In this document: piece after piece, positions 41,487 through 48,898 of the stretch
Layout of the letters: each line of letters starts with the position of its first letter
Numbering within the stretch: the first letter of the stretch is position 1
Source: Amycolatopsis granulosa
Lineage (GTDB): Bacteria > Actinomycetota > Actinomycetes > Mycobacteriales > Pseudonocardiaceae
NCBI RefSeq assembly: GCF_011758745.1
Contig: NZ_JAANOV010000001.1
Location: 5,022,001 to 5,086,000, forward strand
Length of the DNA stretch: 64,000 bases
Direction: 5' to 3'
The notes under the pieces: generated by a model
Told to the model about the DNA's origin: nothing
The model's input: only the letters and a program-made list of their open reading frames with translations
Databases searched by the model: none
Made by a program: the position numbers and the translations under genes

Positions 41487-43028
41487 ATGACGTGGCGCGA
41501 TGCGTTTCGGGCCCGGCTCGCCAGGGCAATCTGGGCCGTGACCATTGAGCTGCCCGCACCGCGTTCGCTGTGGGTGCAGACCGCTCCGGCGCCGGACCGG
41601 GCCGGGCGGGAACTGCCCGCCGAGGCCGACGTGGTGGTCATCGGTGCCGGGATCGCCGGGCTGACCACCGCCTTCGGCCTGGCGCGGGCCGGGAAGTCCG
41701 TGCTGGTGCTCGATGCGGCGGAGGTGGCCTCCGGCGTCTCCGGTCACACCACGGCCAAGCTCACCGCCCAGCACGCCCTCAAGTACGCCGCGCTGGCCTC
41801 CCGCAAGGGCGCGGAGGCCGCCGCGCAGTACGGGCGCGCCCAGCTGGACGCGGTCGAGTGGGTGGCGGCCACCGCGAGCGAACTGGGCATCGAGTGCGGG
41901 TTGACCCGCCGGGACAGCTTCGTCTACTCGACCGACGCCGCCCAGCTCGGCCGGTTGCGGGAGGAGGCCGATGCCGCGGCCGGGGCCGGCCTGCCCGCGG
42001 ACTTCACCGAGCACGTCGACCTGCCGATCGCCACGGTCGGTGCGGTGCGGTTCGCCGACCAGGCCCAGTTCCACCCGCGCCGCTGGCTGCTCGGCCTGGC
42101 CGAGCACGTCGAGCGGCTCGGCGGGCGGATCGTCGAGCGCGTGCGGGCACGCGGGCTCGACGAGCGGCCCTCGCCCACCGTGCACACCGACCGCGGCCGC
42201 GTCCGGGCCCGCGACGTCGTGGTGACCACCCACTACCCGGTCTTCGACCGCGGCCTGTACTGGGCGCGCCTGGACATCACCCGCGATCTCGTCGTCGCGG
42301 GGGAGGGGCAGGCACCGCCGGGGATGTACCTGGACGCGGTCACGCACCGGTCGGTCCGCGGCCACACCGAGGGCGACCGCCACTACGTGATCGTCGGCGG
42401 GGAGCACTACCGCACGGGCGAGCCGGTCGACGTCGAGGCCCGCTACCAGCGGCTCGCCGGGGCCGCCACGACGTTCGGCGTCACCGGGGTGACGCACCGC
42501 TGGTCGGCGCACGACATGAGCACACTGGACGACGTGCCCTACGTCGGCCGCTACCACCCGGCCACGGCGCACGTGTGGGTGGCCACCGGCTTCGGCCAGT
42601 GGGGGATGTCCGGCGGCACCGCCGCCGGGCTCCTGCTCACGGAACTGATCAGCGGCGCCGGTCACCCCGCCGCCGGCCTGTTCGACCCCAACCGCTTCGA
42701 CCTGCGGTCCTCGATCACCCTCGCCGAGGACGGCGTCAAGGTCGGCAGGCACTACGTCACCGGCTACACCCGCGCGCTGACCGCCACACCGGCCGAGCTC
42801 GCTCCGGGCACCGCGCAGGTGGTGCGCCGGGGCACCGATCTCGTCGCCTCCTACCGGGGTGCGGACGGGCGGCTGCGGGAGGTCAGCGCCCGCTGCACGC
42901 ACCTGGGGTGCGTGGTCGCGTTCAACAACGCCGAGAAGACCTGGGACTGCGCATGCCACGGATCGCGATTCGCCACGGACGGCTCGGTGATCCAGGGCCC
43001 GGCGACCCGGCCCCTGCCGCCGGCCTGA
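41487..43028 (+). CDS. FAD-dependent oxidoreductase with C-terminal Rieske domain
   Basis: 513-residue two-domain protein. The N-terminal FAD part (about 40-395) starts with Gly-Ala-Gly-Ile-Ala-Gly and resembles glycine/D-amino-acid oxidases. The C-terminal Rieske domain (about 420-513) has Cys-Thr-His-Leu-Gly-Cys and Cys-Ala-Cys-His-Gly-Ser. This fusion could pass electrons from FAD to a 2Fe-2S centre. The substrate is unknown. Its end overlaps the next gene by 76 bases. Confidence 0.9.
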   Translation: MTWRDAFRARLARAIWAVTIELPAPRSLWVQTAPAPDRAGRELPAEADVVVIGAGIAGLTTAFGLARAGKSVLVLDAAEVASGVSGHTTAKLTAQHALKYAALASRKGAEAAAQYGRAQLDAVEWVAATASELGIECGLTRRDSFVYSTDAAQLGRLREEADAAAGAGLPADFTEHVDLPIATVGAVRFADQAQFHPRRWLLGLAEHVERLGGRIVERVRARGLDERPSPTVHTDRGRVRARDVVVTTHYPVFDRGLYWARLDITRDLVVAGEGQAPPGMYLDAVTHRSVRGHTEGDRHYVIVGGEHYRTGEPVDVEARYQRLAGAATTFGVTGVTHRWSAHDMSTLDDVPYVGRYHPATAHVWVATGFGQWGMSGGTAAGLLLTELISGAGHPAAGLFDPNRFDLRSSITLAEDGVKVGRHYVTGYTRALTATPAELAPGTAQVVRRGTDLVASYRGADGRLREVSARCTHLGCVVAFNNAEKTWDCACHGSRFATDGSVIQGPATRPLPPA

Positions 43029-44098
43029 CCGTCGGCGTCGAGGAGGAGTTCCTGCTGCTCGACCCGGGCACCGGGGCGACCCTCCCGCGTGCCGCGGCGA
43101 TCCTCGCCGCCGACCCGCCGCTGCCGCCCGGCGCCCGGTTGCACCGCGAACTGCGGCCCACCCAGGTGGAGGCCTCGACGGGGGTGTGCACCGAGGCGCG
43201 GCAGGTGCGCGAGCAGCTCGCCGGCAACCGCGCGGCGCTCGCCGACGTGGCCCGGGTGCACGGTGCGGTCATCGCCTCGTGCGGCACCCCGGTCCTGTCC
43301 GGACCGTCCACCTCGGACGGCCAGGACGGCCGGTTCGGCGACATCGACCGGATCTACCGGGGTGTGGTCGGCGACTACGAGGCGTGCGGGTGCCACGTGC
43401 ACGTCGGCGTGCCGGATCCGGAGACGGCGGTCGGGGTGATGAACCACCTGCGCCCGTGGTTGCCGTCCCTGCTGGCCCTGTCGGTGAACTCGCCGTTCGA
43501 CCGCGGCCGGGACACCGGCTACGGCAGCTGGCGGATGGTGCAGCAGTCCCGGTTCCCCGGTGCCGGGATCCCGCCGTACTTCCCGGACCTCGAGTCCTAC
43601 CGGGCCGAGGTCGGGCGGCTGGTGGCGTGTGGTGCGCTGGTGGACGAGTCGATGACGTTCTGGCTCGTCCGGCCGTCCACGGCGTTCCCCACCGTGGAGT
43701 TCCGCGTCGCCGACGCGCTGTCCACTGTGGACGATGCAGTGCTGCAGACGGTGCTGTCCAGGGCGCTGGTGCGCCGTGCGCTGCACGACGTGGCCGACGG
43801 GACCGCGCCACCGGAGTTCTCCGGCCAGGTGGGTGCGGCCGCGCTGTGGGCCGCCGCGCGGGACGGGATCGACGGCGAGGGCGTGCACCCGCTGCGGGTC
43901 CGGCGGGTGCCGGCCTGGCAGCTCGTCGAGGAGCTGGTCCGGCACGTCGCGCCCGCCCTGGACGAGACCGGGGACCGCGACCTGGTGGCGGCGGGGCTGG
44001 CACGGCTGCGTCACGACGGCAGCGGCGCGCGCCGCCAGCGCAAGGCGGCCGCGGCCGGCCTGCCCGCGCTCCTCGCCACGATCACCCACCAGGGTTGA
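42953..44098 (+). CDS. Glutamate-cysteine ligase-like carboxylate-amine ligase (GCS2/YbdK)
   Basis: 381-residue GCS2-family ligase with Val-Gly-Val-Glu-Glu-Glu-Phe near residue 27 and Gly-Cys-His-Val-His-Val-Gly-Val. These are typical of YbdK-type weak glutamate-cysteine ligases. It should form gamma-glutamyl or similar bonds with ATP. No ATG, GTG or TTG lies between 42953 and the conserved core, so ATG 42953, inside the FAD-Rieske gene, is the only normal start. This implies coupled translation with a 76-base overlap. Confidence 0.87.
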   Translation: MPRIAIRHGRLGDPGPGDPAPAAGLTVGVEEEFLLLDPGTGATLPRAAAILAADPPLPPGARLHRELRPTQVEASTGVCTEARQVREQLAGNRAALADVARVHGAVIASCGTPVLSGPSTSDGQDGRFGDIDRIYRGVVGDYEACGCHVHVGVPDPETAVGVMNHLRPWLPSLLALSVNSPFDRGRDTGYGSWRMVQQSRFPGAGIPPYFPDLESYRAEVGRLVACGALVDESMTFWLVRPSTAFPTVEFRVADALSTVDDAVLQTVLSRALVRRALHDVADGTAPPEFSGQVGAAALWAAARDGIDGEGVHPLRVRRVPAWQLVEELVRHVAPALDETGDRDLVAAGLARLRHDGSGARRQRKAAAAGLPALLATITHQG

Positions 44099-44118
44099 CA
44101 CCCGGCCATCGGGGGTAA
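44093..44118 (+). promoter_or_regulatory. SigF/SigB-type promoter of the diiron protein gene
   Basis: GGTTG (44093-44097), a 15-base spacer and GGGTAA (44113-44118) match the stress-sigma pattern. The GTG start follows nine bases later. Confidence 0.6.
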
Positions 44119-44127
44119 CCAGCGTCC

Positions 44128-45126
44128 GTGACGACCGCCATGACGCTTTCGGCTGCCCTCCCGGCGGCCCGGGGACCGCTGTCCGAAGCCGTGATCGAGG
44201 CGCTGGGCCGCGACGAGCGCGGGGAGTTCCCGGAGCTGCCGGCGACCGCGGCCGCCGACCCGTTCGGCGAGGACCTGCAGCTGGCCCTGCACGTCTGCTA
44301 CGAGCTGCACTACCAGGGCTTCACCGGGGTCGACCCGGACTGGGAGTGGGACCCCGACCTGCTGCGGCTGCGTGCCGCGATGGAGCGGGTCTTCCTGGCC
44401 GGCCTACGGGCCGGCACGGCGGGCGGTGACGACGTCGAGGAGGAACTGGCGCCCCTGCTGGTGGAACCGGTGCACGGCACCGGCATGTCCCACTTCCTGG
44501 CGACGGAGGGCACCTGGGAGCAGATCCGGGAGTATTTCGCGTTGCGTTCGGTCTACCACCACAAGGAGGCCGACCCGCACGCGTGGGTCATCCCGCGGTT
44601 GCGCGGCAAACCGAAGGCGGCCCTGGTGGCCGTGGAGTTCGACGAGTACGGCGGCGGCCGCCCCGGCCAGGTGCACGCCCAGCTCTACGCCGATCTGCTC
44701 GACGGCGCCGGGATGAACTCGGACTACCTGCACTACCTCGACCACGCCCCGGCCTGCATGCTGGCGGTGGTCAACATGATGTCGTTGTTCGGCCTGCACC
44801 GCCGCTTCCGCGCGGCGCTGGCCGGGCACTTCGCCGCCGCCGAGATCACCACCGCGCCGAGCGCGCAGCGCCTGGAGAAGGCGTTGCGGCGGCTGGGCGC
44901 CGACGAGCGGTGCCGCTACTTCTACACCGAGCACATCGAGGCCGACGCGGTGCACGAGCAGGTCATGCGCCGGGACGTGCTCGGCGGGCTGCTGGAGACC
45001 GAGCCGGAGCTCGCCGGGGACATCGTGTTCGGCATCCAGGCCACCGACCTGGTGGAACAGCGCTTCGCCGACCACGTGCTGGGCGCGTGGCGCTCGGGCC
45101 GCAGCGCGATGCGCGAACCGCTGTAG
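44128..45126 (+). CDS. Haem-oxygenase-like iron-containing redox protein (HDO type)
   Basis: 332-residue helical protein of the iron-containing redox family with a haem-oxygenase-like fold. The pattern Glu-Xaa9-His (Glu-Tyr-Gly to Gln-Val-His, about residues 175-185) and a later Glu-His-Ile-Glu-Ala-Asp-Ala-Val-His segment fit the carboxylate/His ligands of HDO enzymes such as UndA and SznF. It may use two irons to activate oxygen. No substrate is known. Start GTG 44128 follows a stress-type promoter. Confidence 0.82.
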   Translation: MTTAMTLSAALPAARGPLSEAVIEALGRDERGEFPELPATAAADPFGEDLQLALHVCYELHYQGFTGVDPDWEWDPDLLRLRAAMERVFLAGLRAGTAGGDDVEEELAPLLVEPVHGTGMSHFLATEGTWEQIREYFALRSVYHHKEADPHAWVIPRLRGKPKAALVAVEFDEYGGGRPGQVHAQLYADLLDGAGMNSDYLHYLDHAPACMLAVVNMMSLFGLHRRFRAALAGHFAAAEITTAPSAQRLEKALRRLGADERCRYFYTEHIEADAVHEQVMRRDVLGGLLETEPELAGDIVFGIQATDLVEQRFADHVLGAWRSGRSAMREPL

Positions 45127-45153
45127 CGGACGCTGGGCGCGCAGGCGCGACGG

Positions 45154-45183
45154 GTGACGTGGGACATTGACCAACAGTATGCT
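45154..45183 (+). promoter_or_regulatory. Candidate promoter of the secreted protein gene
   Basis: GTGACG (45154-45159) and TATGCT (45178-45183), spacer 18. It predicts a start near 45190, which excludes start codons upstream of that point. Confidence 0.4.
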
Positions 45184-45214
45184 TTGGTTGTCCGATGTTC
45201 ACTTGATGGAACGG

Positions 45215-45655
45215 ATGTGCCAGATGCGCAGAATCAAGCAGTGGGCGGGGCTTGCCCTTGCCGTTGGGGGCCTGCTCGCCGGGTCGGTCGCCGTGAGCGT
45301 CCCGGCCGAGGCGGAGTCGGTGCCGTCACCGGCCGAGGCGTGCGGCAACGACTACTACGAGATCGACCACCACGACCTGGGCAGCATCGCGACGGTTCAC
45401 CTGCTGTACAACGGGACCACCGACTGCGTGGTGACGACCAAGAAGGTCAACCGGGGAACCCCCACCTACGCGCTCGCCGCGGTCGCCAGGGCGCAACCCG
45501 ACGGCACAACCGACGAATGGATCCAGGACTACGGCAAGCGCGCCTACTACGCCGGTCCGGTGAGGGTGAACGCCTCGCACACGTGCATCGTCTGGTCCGG
45601 CGGGGCAGACGCACCCTGGCACCTGTGGCAGTCCAAGCCCTCGCACTGCAAGTGA
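45215..45655 (+). CDS. Secreted protein resembling spore-associated protein A
   Basis: 146-residue exported protein. A signal peptide covers about residues 1-32 (basic start, hydrophobic Leu/Ala/Gly core, Ala-Glu-Ala cleavage area). The mature part has four Cys, Leu-Tyr-Asn, Cys-Val-Val-Thr and Tyr-Tyr-Ala-Gly-Pro-Val, which resemble Streptomyces spore-associated protein A. The start could also be ATG 45206 or 45224. The biochemical role is unknown. Confidence 0.72.
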   Translation: MCQMRRIKQWAGLALAVGGLLAGSVAVSVPAEAESVPSPAEACGNDYYEIDHHDLGSIATVHLLYNGTTDCVVTTKKVNRGTPTYALAAVARAQPDGTTDEWIQDYGKRAYYAGPVRVNASHTCIVWSGGADAPWHLWQSKPSHCK

Positions 45656-45690
45656 TGCCGCCGAGGTGAGCTGATCGAGGAGGCGGCTCC

Positions 45691-45710
45691 ATGATCACCT
45701 CGGTGATCAT
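45691..45710. repeat. Near-perfect palindrome with TGATCA-containing arms
   Basis: Nine-base arms (atgatcacc/ggtgatcat) flank a two-base centre between the secreted protein gene and the convergent CDGSH gene. The short loop suggests a protein-binding site more than a terminator. Confidence 0.4.
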
Positions 45711-45724
45711 GTGAGCCGTCGGCC

Positions 45725-45931
45725 TCACTCGTTGCGCACCCGCTTGCGGTGGCTGGTGTCGCAGAAGGGGTACCGCTTGCTGCGGCGGCAGGCGCACAGC
45801 GCGACCAGGAAGCGGTCCGAGCGGGCCACCGTGCCGTCCGGCAGCTCCAGCTCGACCGGGCCCTCCACCAGCACGGGGCCGCCCTCGACGAGCGTCACCT
45901 TGCGTGGTTCAGCGTTCCGTCCGGTCGGCAC
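45725..45931 (-). CDS. CDGSH iron-sulfur domain protein
   Basis: 68-residue protein with Cys-Ala-Cys-Arg-Arg-Ser and Pro-Phe-Cys-Asp-Thr-Ser-His, the ligands of a CDGSH 2Fe-2S cluster (three Cys and one His). Asp-Thr-Ser-His replaces Asp-Gly-Ser-His. It should carry a redox-active labile cluster. Its start lies 23 bases inside the end of the methyltransferase gene, so it is translationally coupled as the last gene of a four-gene operon. Confidence 0.88.
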   Translation of the reverse strand: MPTGRNAEPRKVTLVEGGPVLVEGPVELELPDGTVARSDRFLVALCACRRSKRYPFCDTSHRKRVRNE

Positions 45932-46565
45932 GGATCACCACCAGTTCCTCGTGCCGTTGTCCCGGCGCGATGAGGCCGGAGCGTTCCAGGAAGCCGACGC
46001 GGCTGCGCAGCACCGGGCCGAACGGCTCGATCGCCCGCGCGACCACCGACGTCTTCAGGCCGTGGTCCCGCAGCATCTCCATCGTCTGCCGGATGCCGCA
46101 CAGTGACGAGTGGACGACCAGCATGGTCCCGCCGGGGGTGAGCAGGTCGCGGGCCTTGTCGCACAGGCAGTCCAGGTGCTTGCGACCGTCGGCGCCGGCG
46201 TCCCAGGCCAGTGCCGCCCCGTCCGGGTCCTCGGCCGACTCGCACGGCACGTACGGCGGGTTGGCCAGGACCACGTCGAACGGTGCGCCCTCGATGGAAC
46301 CGGACAGGTCACCGTGCCGGACCTCCACGGGAAGCCCCCGCACGCGGGTGTTGAACCGGGCGCTCAGCACGGCGGGCAGGTACCGGTCCACCGCGGTGAC
46401 GCTCGCGGCGCCGTGGCGGACCGCGGCGATCGCCAGCGCGCCGGTGCCGGTGCACACCTCGAGCACCCGCGCACCGGCCGGGAGGCGGGCCTCCCGCATC
46501 GCGCGCATCAGCAGCCAGGTGTCCGCCTGCGGGCGGTACACCCCGGGGAGTCTCAGCAGTTTCAC
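45909..46565 (-). CDS. SAM-dependent methyltransferase (HemK/PrmC-like)
   Basis: 218-residue class I methyltransferase. The SAM motif Glu-Val-Cys-Thr-Gly-Thr-Gly-Ala-Leu lies at about 34-42 and the Asn-Pro-Pro-Tyr catalytic motif at about 102. The Asn-Pro-Pro-Tyr signature is used by enzymes that modify amide or amino nitrogen. It is shorter than PrmC (about 280), without its N-terminal helical domain, so the target need not be release factor. I chose GTG 46565. Confidence 0.85.
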   Translation of the reverse strand: MKLLRLPGVYRPQADTWLLMRAMREARLPAGARVLEVCTGTGALAIAAVRHGAASVTAVDRYLPAVLSARFNTRVRGLPVEVRHGDLSGSIEGAPFDVVLANPPYVPCESAEDPDGAALAWDAGADGRKHLDCLCDKARDLLTPGGTMLVVHSSLCGIRQTMEMLRDHGLKTSVVARAIEPFGPVLRSRVGFLERSGLIAPGQRHEELVVIRADRTER

Positions 46566-46593
46566 CTGTTGCAGGTACCACCGGGAACGCCGG

Positions 46594-47649
46594 TCAAACG
46601 CCGCCGAGCAGGCGGACGACCGCGCGCTCGAGCACCTCCCGGTCGGTGTCGTCTCGAACGCCGCTCTCCCCGATGCGCCGCAGCGCGCTCCGGATCGTCC
46701 TGCCCTGGCTGTGCGCCTCCACGATCCGGGGGTCCACATAGGACTTGCGGCAGACCGCCGGGGTGTTGCCGAGCTCCTCGGACACCTGGCGCATCACCGC
46801 GGCCTGGGTGCGTTTGAGCCCGCGCTGCGAGCTGACCGGCTCGGCGGCGGCGAACGCGGCGGCGGCGAGCACGGTCGCGTTCCACGTCCGCAGGTCCTTC
46901 ACGGTGAACTCGTCACCGACCATTTCCTTGAAGTGCTCGTTGATCTCGTCGGCGTGCACCTCGTGCCAGCCGTTGGGTGTGCGGTAGACGAACAGCCGGT
47001 CGCTGCCCGACCGCGCCCGGCGCAGCGCCTTGACGGTGGCGGCGAGGTCCCGGTCGATCAGCGTGATGTTGCGTTCGATCCCGCCCTTGGCCGGGTAGCG
47101 GAACGTGAGTTCGTCCCGCTTGACCGTCACGTGCTCGCGCAGCAGGGTGGCCGCGCCGTAGGTGCCGTTGTTCTCGGCGTACTCCTCGCTGCCGACGCGG
47201 AACACGCCGCGGTCGATCATCCGCAGCGCGGCCGCCAGCACGCGGTCGCATCCCAGCCCCGGCTGCACCAGGTCCTCGGCGATCCGCAGGCGCCACTTCG
47301 GCAGGCGGCGGGCCAGTTCCACCACGCGCTCGTGCTTCTCCTCGTCGCGTTCCTGCCGCCAGCGGTCGTGGTAGCGGTACTGCCGGCGCCCGGCGTCGTC
47401 GATGCCCACGGCCTGGATGTGGCCGTTGGGGTAGGGGCAGATCCACACGTCGCGCCACGCGGGTGGCACGGCCAGGCCCTTGATCCGCTGCAGGGTCTCC
47501 TCGTCGCGCAGCGGCTCCCCCTCGGGGGTGAAATACCGGAACCCGCGGCCGCTGCGCTGCCGCCGGATCCCGGGGCGGCCGAGTTTGCTCTTGCGCAGCC
47601 GCTGTGTCGTCCCAGTCGTCGCAGAGGTCACAGTCGTCCCACTCGTCAC
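46594..47649 (-). CDS. DNA topoisomerase IB
   Basis: 351-residue eukaryote/poxvirus-like topoisomerase IB that relaxes supercoiled DNA through a tyrosine-DNA bond. The catalytic core spans about 90-340, with Arg-His type catalytic residues and the Tyr in Lys-Ser-Tyr-Val-Asp-Pro-Arg. The N-terminus (Arg-Gly-Phe-Arg-Tyr) fits bacterial TopIB. It overlaps the DUF2795 gene by four bases (ATGA). Many actinobacteria carry one. Confidence 0.92.
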   Translation of the reverse strand: MTSGTTVTSATTGTTQRLRKSKLGRPGIRRQRSGRGFRYFTPEGEPLRDEETLQRIKGLAVPPAWRDVWICPYPNGHIQAVGIDDAGRRQYRYHDRWRQERDEEKHERVVELARRLPKWRLRIAEDLVQPGLGCDRVLAAALRMIDRGVFRVGSEEYAENNGTYGAATLLREHVTVKRDELTFRYPAKGGIERNITLIDRDLAATVKALRRARSGSDRLFVYRTPNGWHEVHADEINEHFKEMVGDEFTVKDLRTWNATVLAAAAFAAAEPVSSQRGLKRTQAAVMRQVSEELGNTPAVCRKSYVDPRIVEAHSQGRTIRSALRRIGESGVRDDTDREVLERAVVRLLGGV

Positions 47650-47840
47650 GTCATTTCGGAGCAGGCGCTGGTCACGGCGTCGAGGTCAGGGTATGTCGAG
47701 TCCGGGATCGCGCCCAGGTGTCCCAGGACGCTGTCGTCGGCACCGTTGGCCGTGGCCCGGCGGATCAGCTCCGCCCTGCCGCACGGGAAGTCCACATCGG
47801 ACAGCAGCGCGTGCAGCCGGTCGCGATCCGGGATGGTCAT
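47646..47840 (-). CDS. DUF2795 small protein
   Basis: 64-residue protein of the DUF2795 family: Val-Asp-Phe-Pro near residue 16, an Asn-Gly-Ala-Asp-Asp segment and a C-terminal Tyr-Pro-Asp-Leu. Function is unknown. The ATG lies nine bases after a GGGTAA box. It leads the operon with topoisomerase IB, methyltransferase and CDGSH genes. Confidence 0.85.
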   Translation of the reverse strand: MTIPDRDRLHALLSDVDFPCGRAELIRRATANGADDSVLGHLGAIPDSTYPDLDAVTSACSEMT

Positions 47841-47847
47841 GCCCGCC

Positions 47848-47872
47848 GGTTACCCCGCGTCCACCCGGGCAA
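47848..47872 (+). promoter_or_regulatory. Candidate SigF/SigB-type promoter of DUF427 gene
   Basis: GGTT (47848-47851), 15 bases, GGGCAA (47867-47872). It overlaps, base for base, the minus-strand promoter of the DUF2795 operon. ATG 47955 is 83 bases downstream. Confidence 0.4.
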
Positions 47873-47874
47873 AC
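47850..47874 (-). promoter_or_regulatory. SigF/SigB-type promoter of DUF2795-topoisomerase operon
   Basis: On the minus strand GTTT (47874-47871), a 15-base spacer and GGGTAA (47855-47850) match the stress-sigma consensus exactly. Confidence 0.65.
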
Positions 47875-47954
47875 GGGTGACGGTGGCCCGGCACGTGCCG
47901 GTGCGGCACGGGACGACCGGAAATAAGACCGCGGCCGCGGCCGTTGTGACCGGC

Positions 47955-48710
47955 ATGACAACCGATGCTCGTGGCCGGGTCCGGACCGAGCCGGGCACCA
48001 AGCGGGTACGGGCGGTCTTCGGCGGGCAGGTCGTCGCCGACACGCTCCGCCCGCTCCTGGTGTGGGAGGTGCCCTACTACCCGGCCTACTACATCCCGCG
48101 CAAGGACGTGCGGGACGACTACCTGGTCGCCACCGGCGAGACGGCGCATTCGCCGAGCCGGGGCGACGCCGAGGTGCTCACCGTGCGGGTGGGTGATCGC
48201 GAGGCTCCCGCCGCGGCACTGGACTACACCGGCTCGCCGCTGGACGGGCTGGCGGGGCACGTGCGGCTCGACTTCGGCGCGATGGACTCGTGGTTCGAGG
48301 AGGACGAGGAGATCTTCGTGCACCCGCGCGACCCGCACACCCGGGTCGACATCCTCGCCAGTTCCCGGCACGTGCGGATCGAGATCGACGGGGTGACCGT
48401 CGCCGAGTCGCGCAGCCCCCGGTTGCTGTTCGAGACCGGTCTGCCGACCCGGTACTACCTGCCCAAGACCGACGTGCGGCTGGATCTGCTCGAGCCGAGC
48501 GACACCATCACGCGCTGCCCCTACAAGGGCGAGGCCGGGTACTACTCGGTGCGCGTGGGGGACACGCTGCACGAGGACGTGGTCTGGTACTACCGGGCGC
48601 CGCTGCCGGAGAGCCAGAAGGTGCAGGGGCTCGTCGCGTTCTACGACGAGAAGGTGGACGTCTACCTCGACGGTGTCCGGCAGGAGCGGCCCCGGACGAA
48701 GTTCGCCTGA
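47955..48710 (+). CDS. Tandem DUF427 domain protein
   Basis: 251-residue protein with two DUF427 domains (about residues 15-115 and 130-245). Each shows the Arg-Xaa-Tyr-Tyr-(Ile/Leu)-Pro, Val and Trp-Tyr-Tyr segments of this small beta-rich fold. The biochemical role is not established. The start ATG 47955 fits the N-terminus best. A SRPBCC fragment follows at once. Confidence 0.85.
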   Translation: MTTDARGRVRTEPGTKRVRAVFGGQVVADTLRPLLVWEVPYYPAYYIPRKDVRDDYLVATGETAHSPSRGDAEVLTVRVGDREAPAAALDYTGSPLDGLAGHVRLDFGAMDSWFEEDEEIFVHPRDPHTRVDILASSRHVRIEIDGVTVAESRSPRLLFETGLPTRYYLPKTDVRLDLLEPSDTITRCPYKGEAGYYSVRVGDTLHEDVVWYYRAPLPESQKVQGLVAFYDEKVDVYLDGVRQERPRTKFA

Positions 48711-48721
48711 CCGCGGACTTC

Positions 48722-48895
48722 GTGGTGCGCACCGAGCACCGGGTGCAGCCGCTGGCCGGGAGCCGCACCCGCGTGCGCTACCGCACCCTGATCACCGGGC
48801 CGGCCGCCGACGCGGTCGGCCCGGAGCTGGGCCCGGCGATCACCGGCGACTTCCCCGCGGTGCTCGCCGCACTCGTCCGGCGCGCGGAGGGCTGA
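48722..48895 (+). pseudogene. C-terminal remnant of an SRPBCC/cyclase gene
   Basis: About 57 codons resemble only the last part of an SRPBCC protein (Arg-Val-Arg-Tyr-Arg-Thr-Leu-Ile-Thr-Gly-Pro to Ala-Ala-Leu-Val-Arg-Arg-Ala-Glu). The N-terminal two thirds are missing, and the DUF427 gene ends 11 bases earlier. It could still be translated from GTG 48722. The next gene is a MarR regulator, a usual partner of such SRPBCC genes, so I regard this as a broken pair. Confidence 0.6.
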
Positions 48896-48898
48896 GCG

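Noticed and set aside
39977-41668. Extended version of the ATP-grasp gene starting near 41668
   Set aside because: The extra part runs over the divergent FAD-Rieske gene and has no ATP-grasp similarity; GTG 41260 gives the normal N-terminus.
48001-48010. GGGTAC-like box inside the DUF427 gene
   Set aside because: It lies in coding sequence without a GTT box 15 bases upstream and with no gene start downstream.
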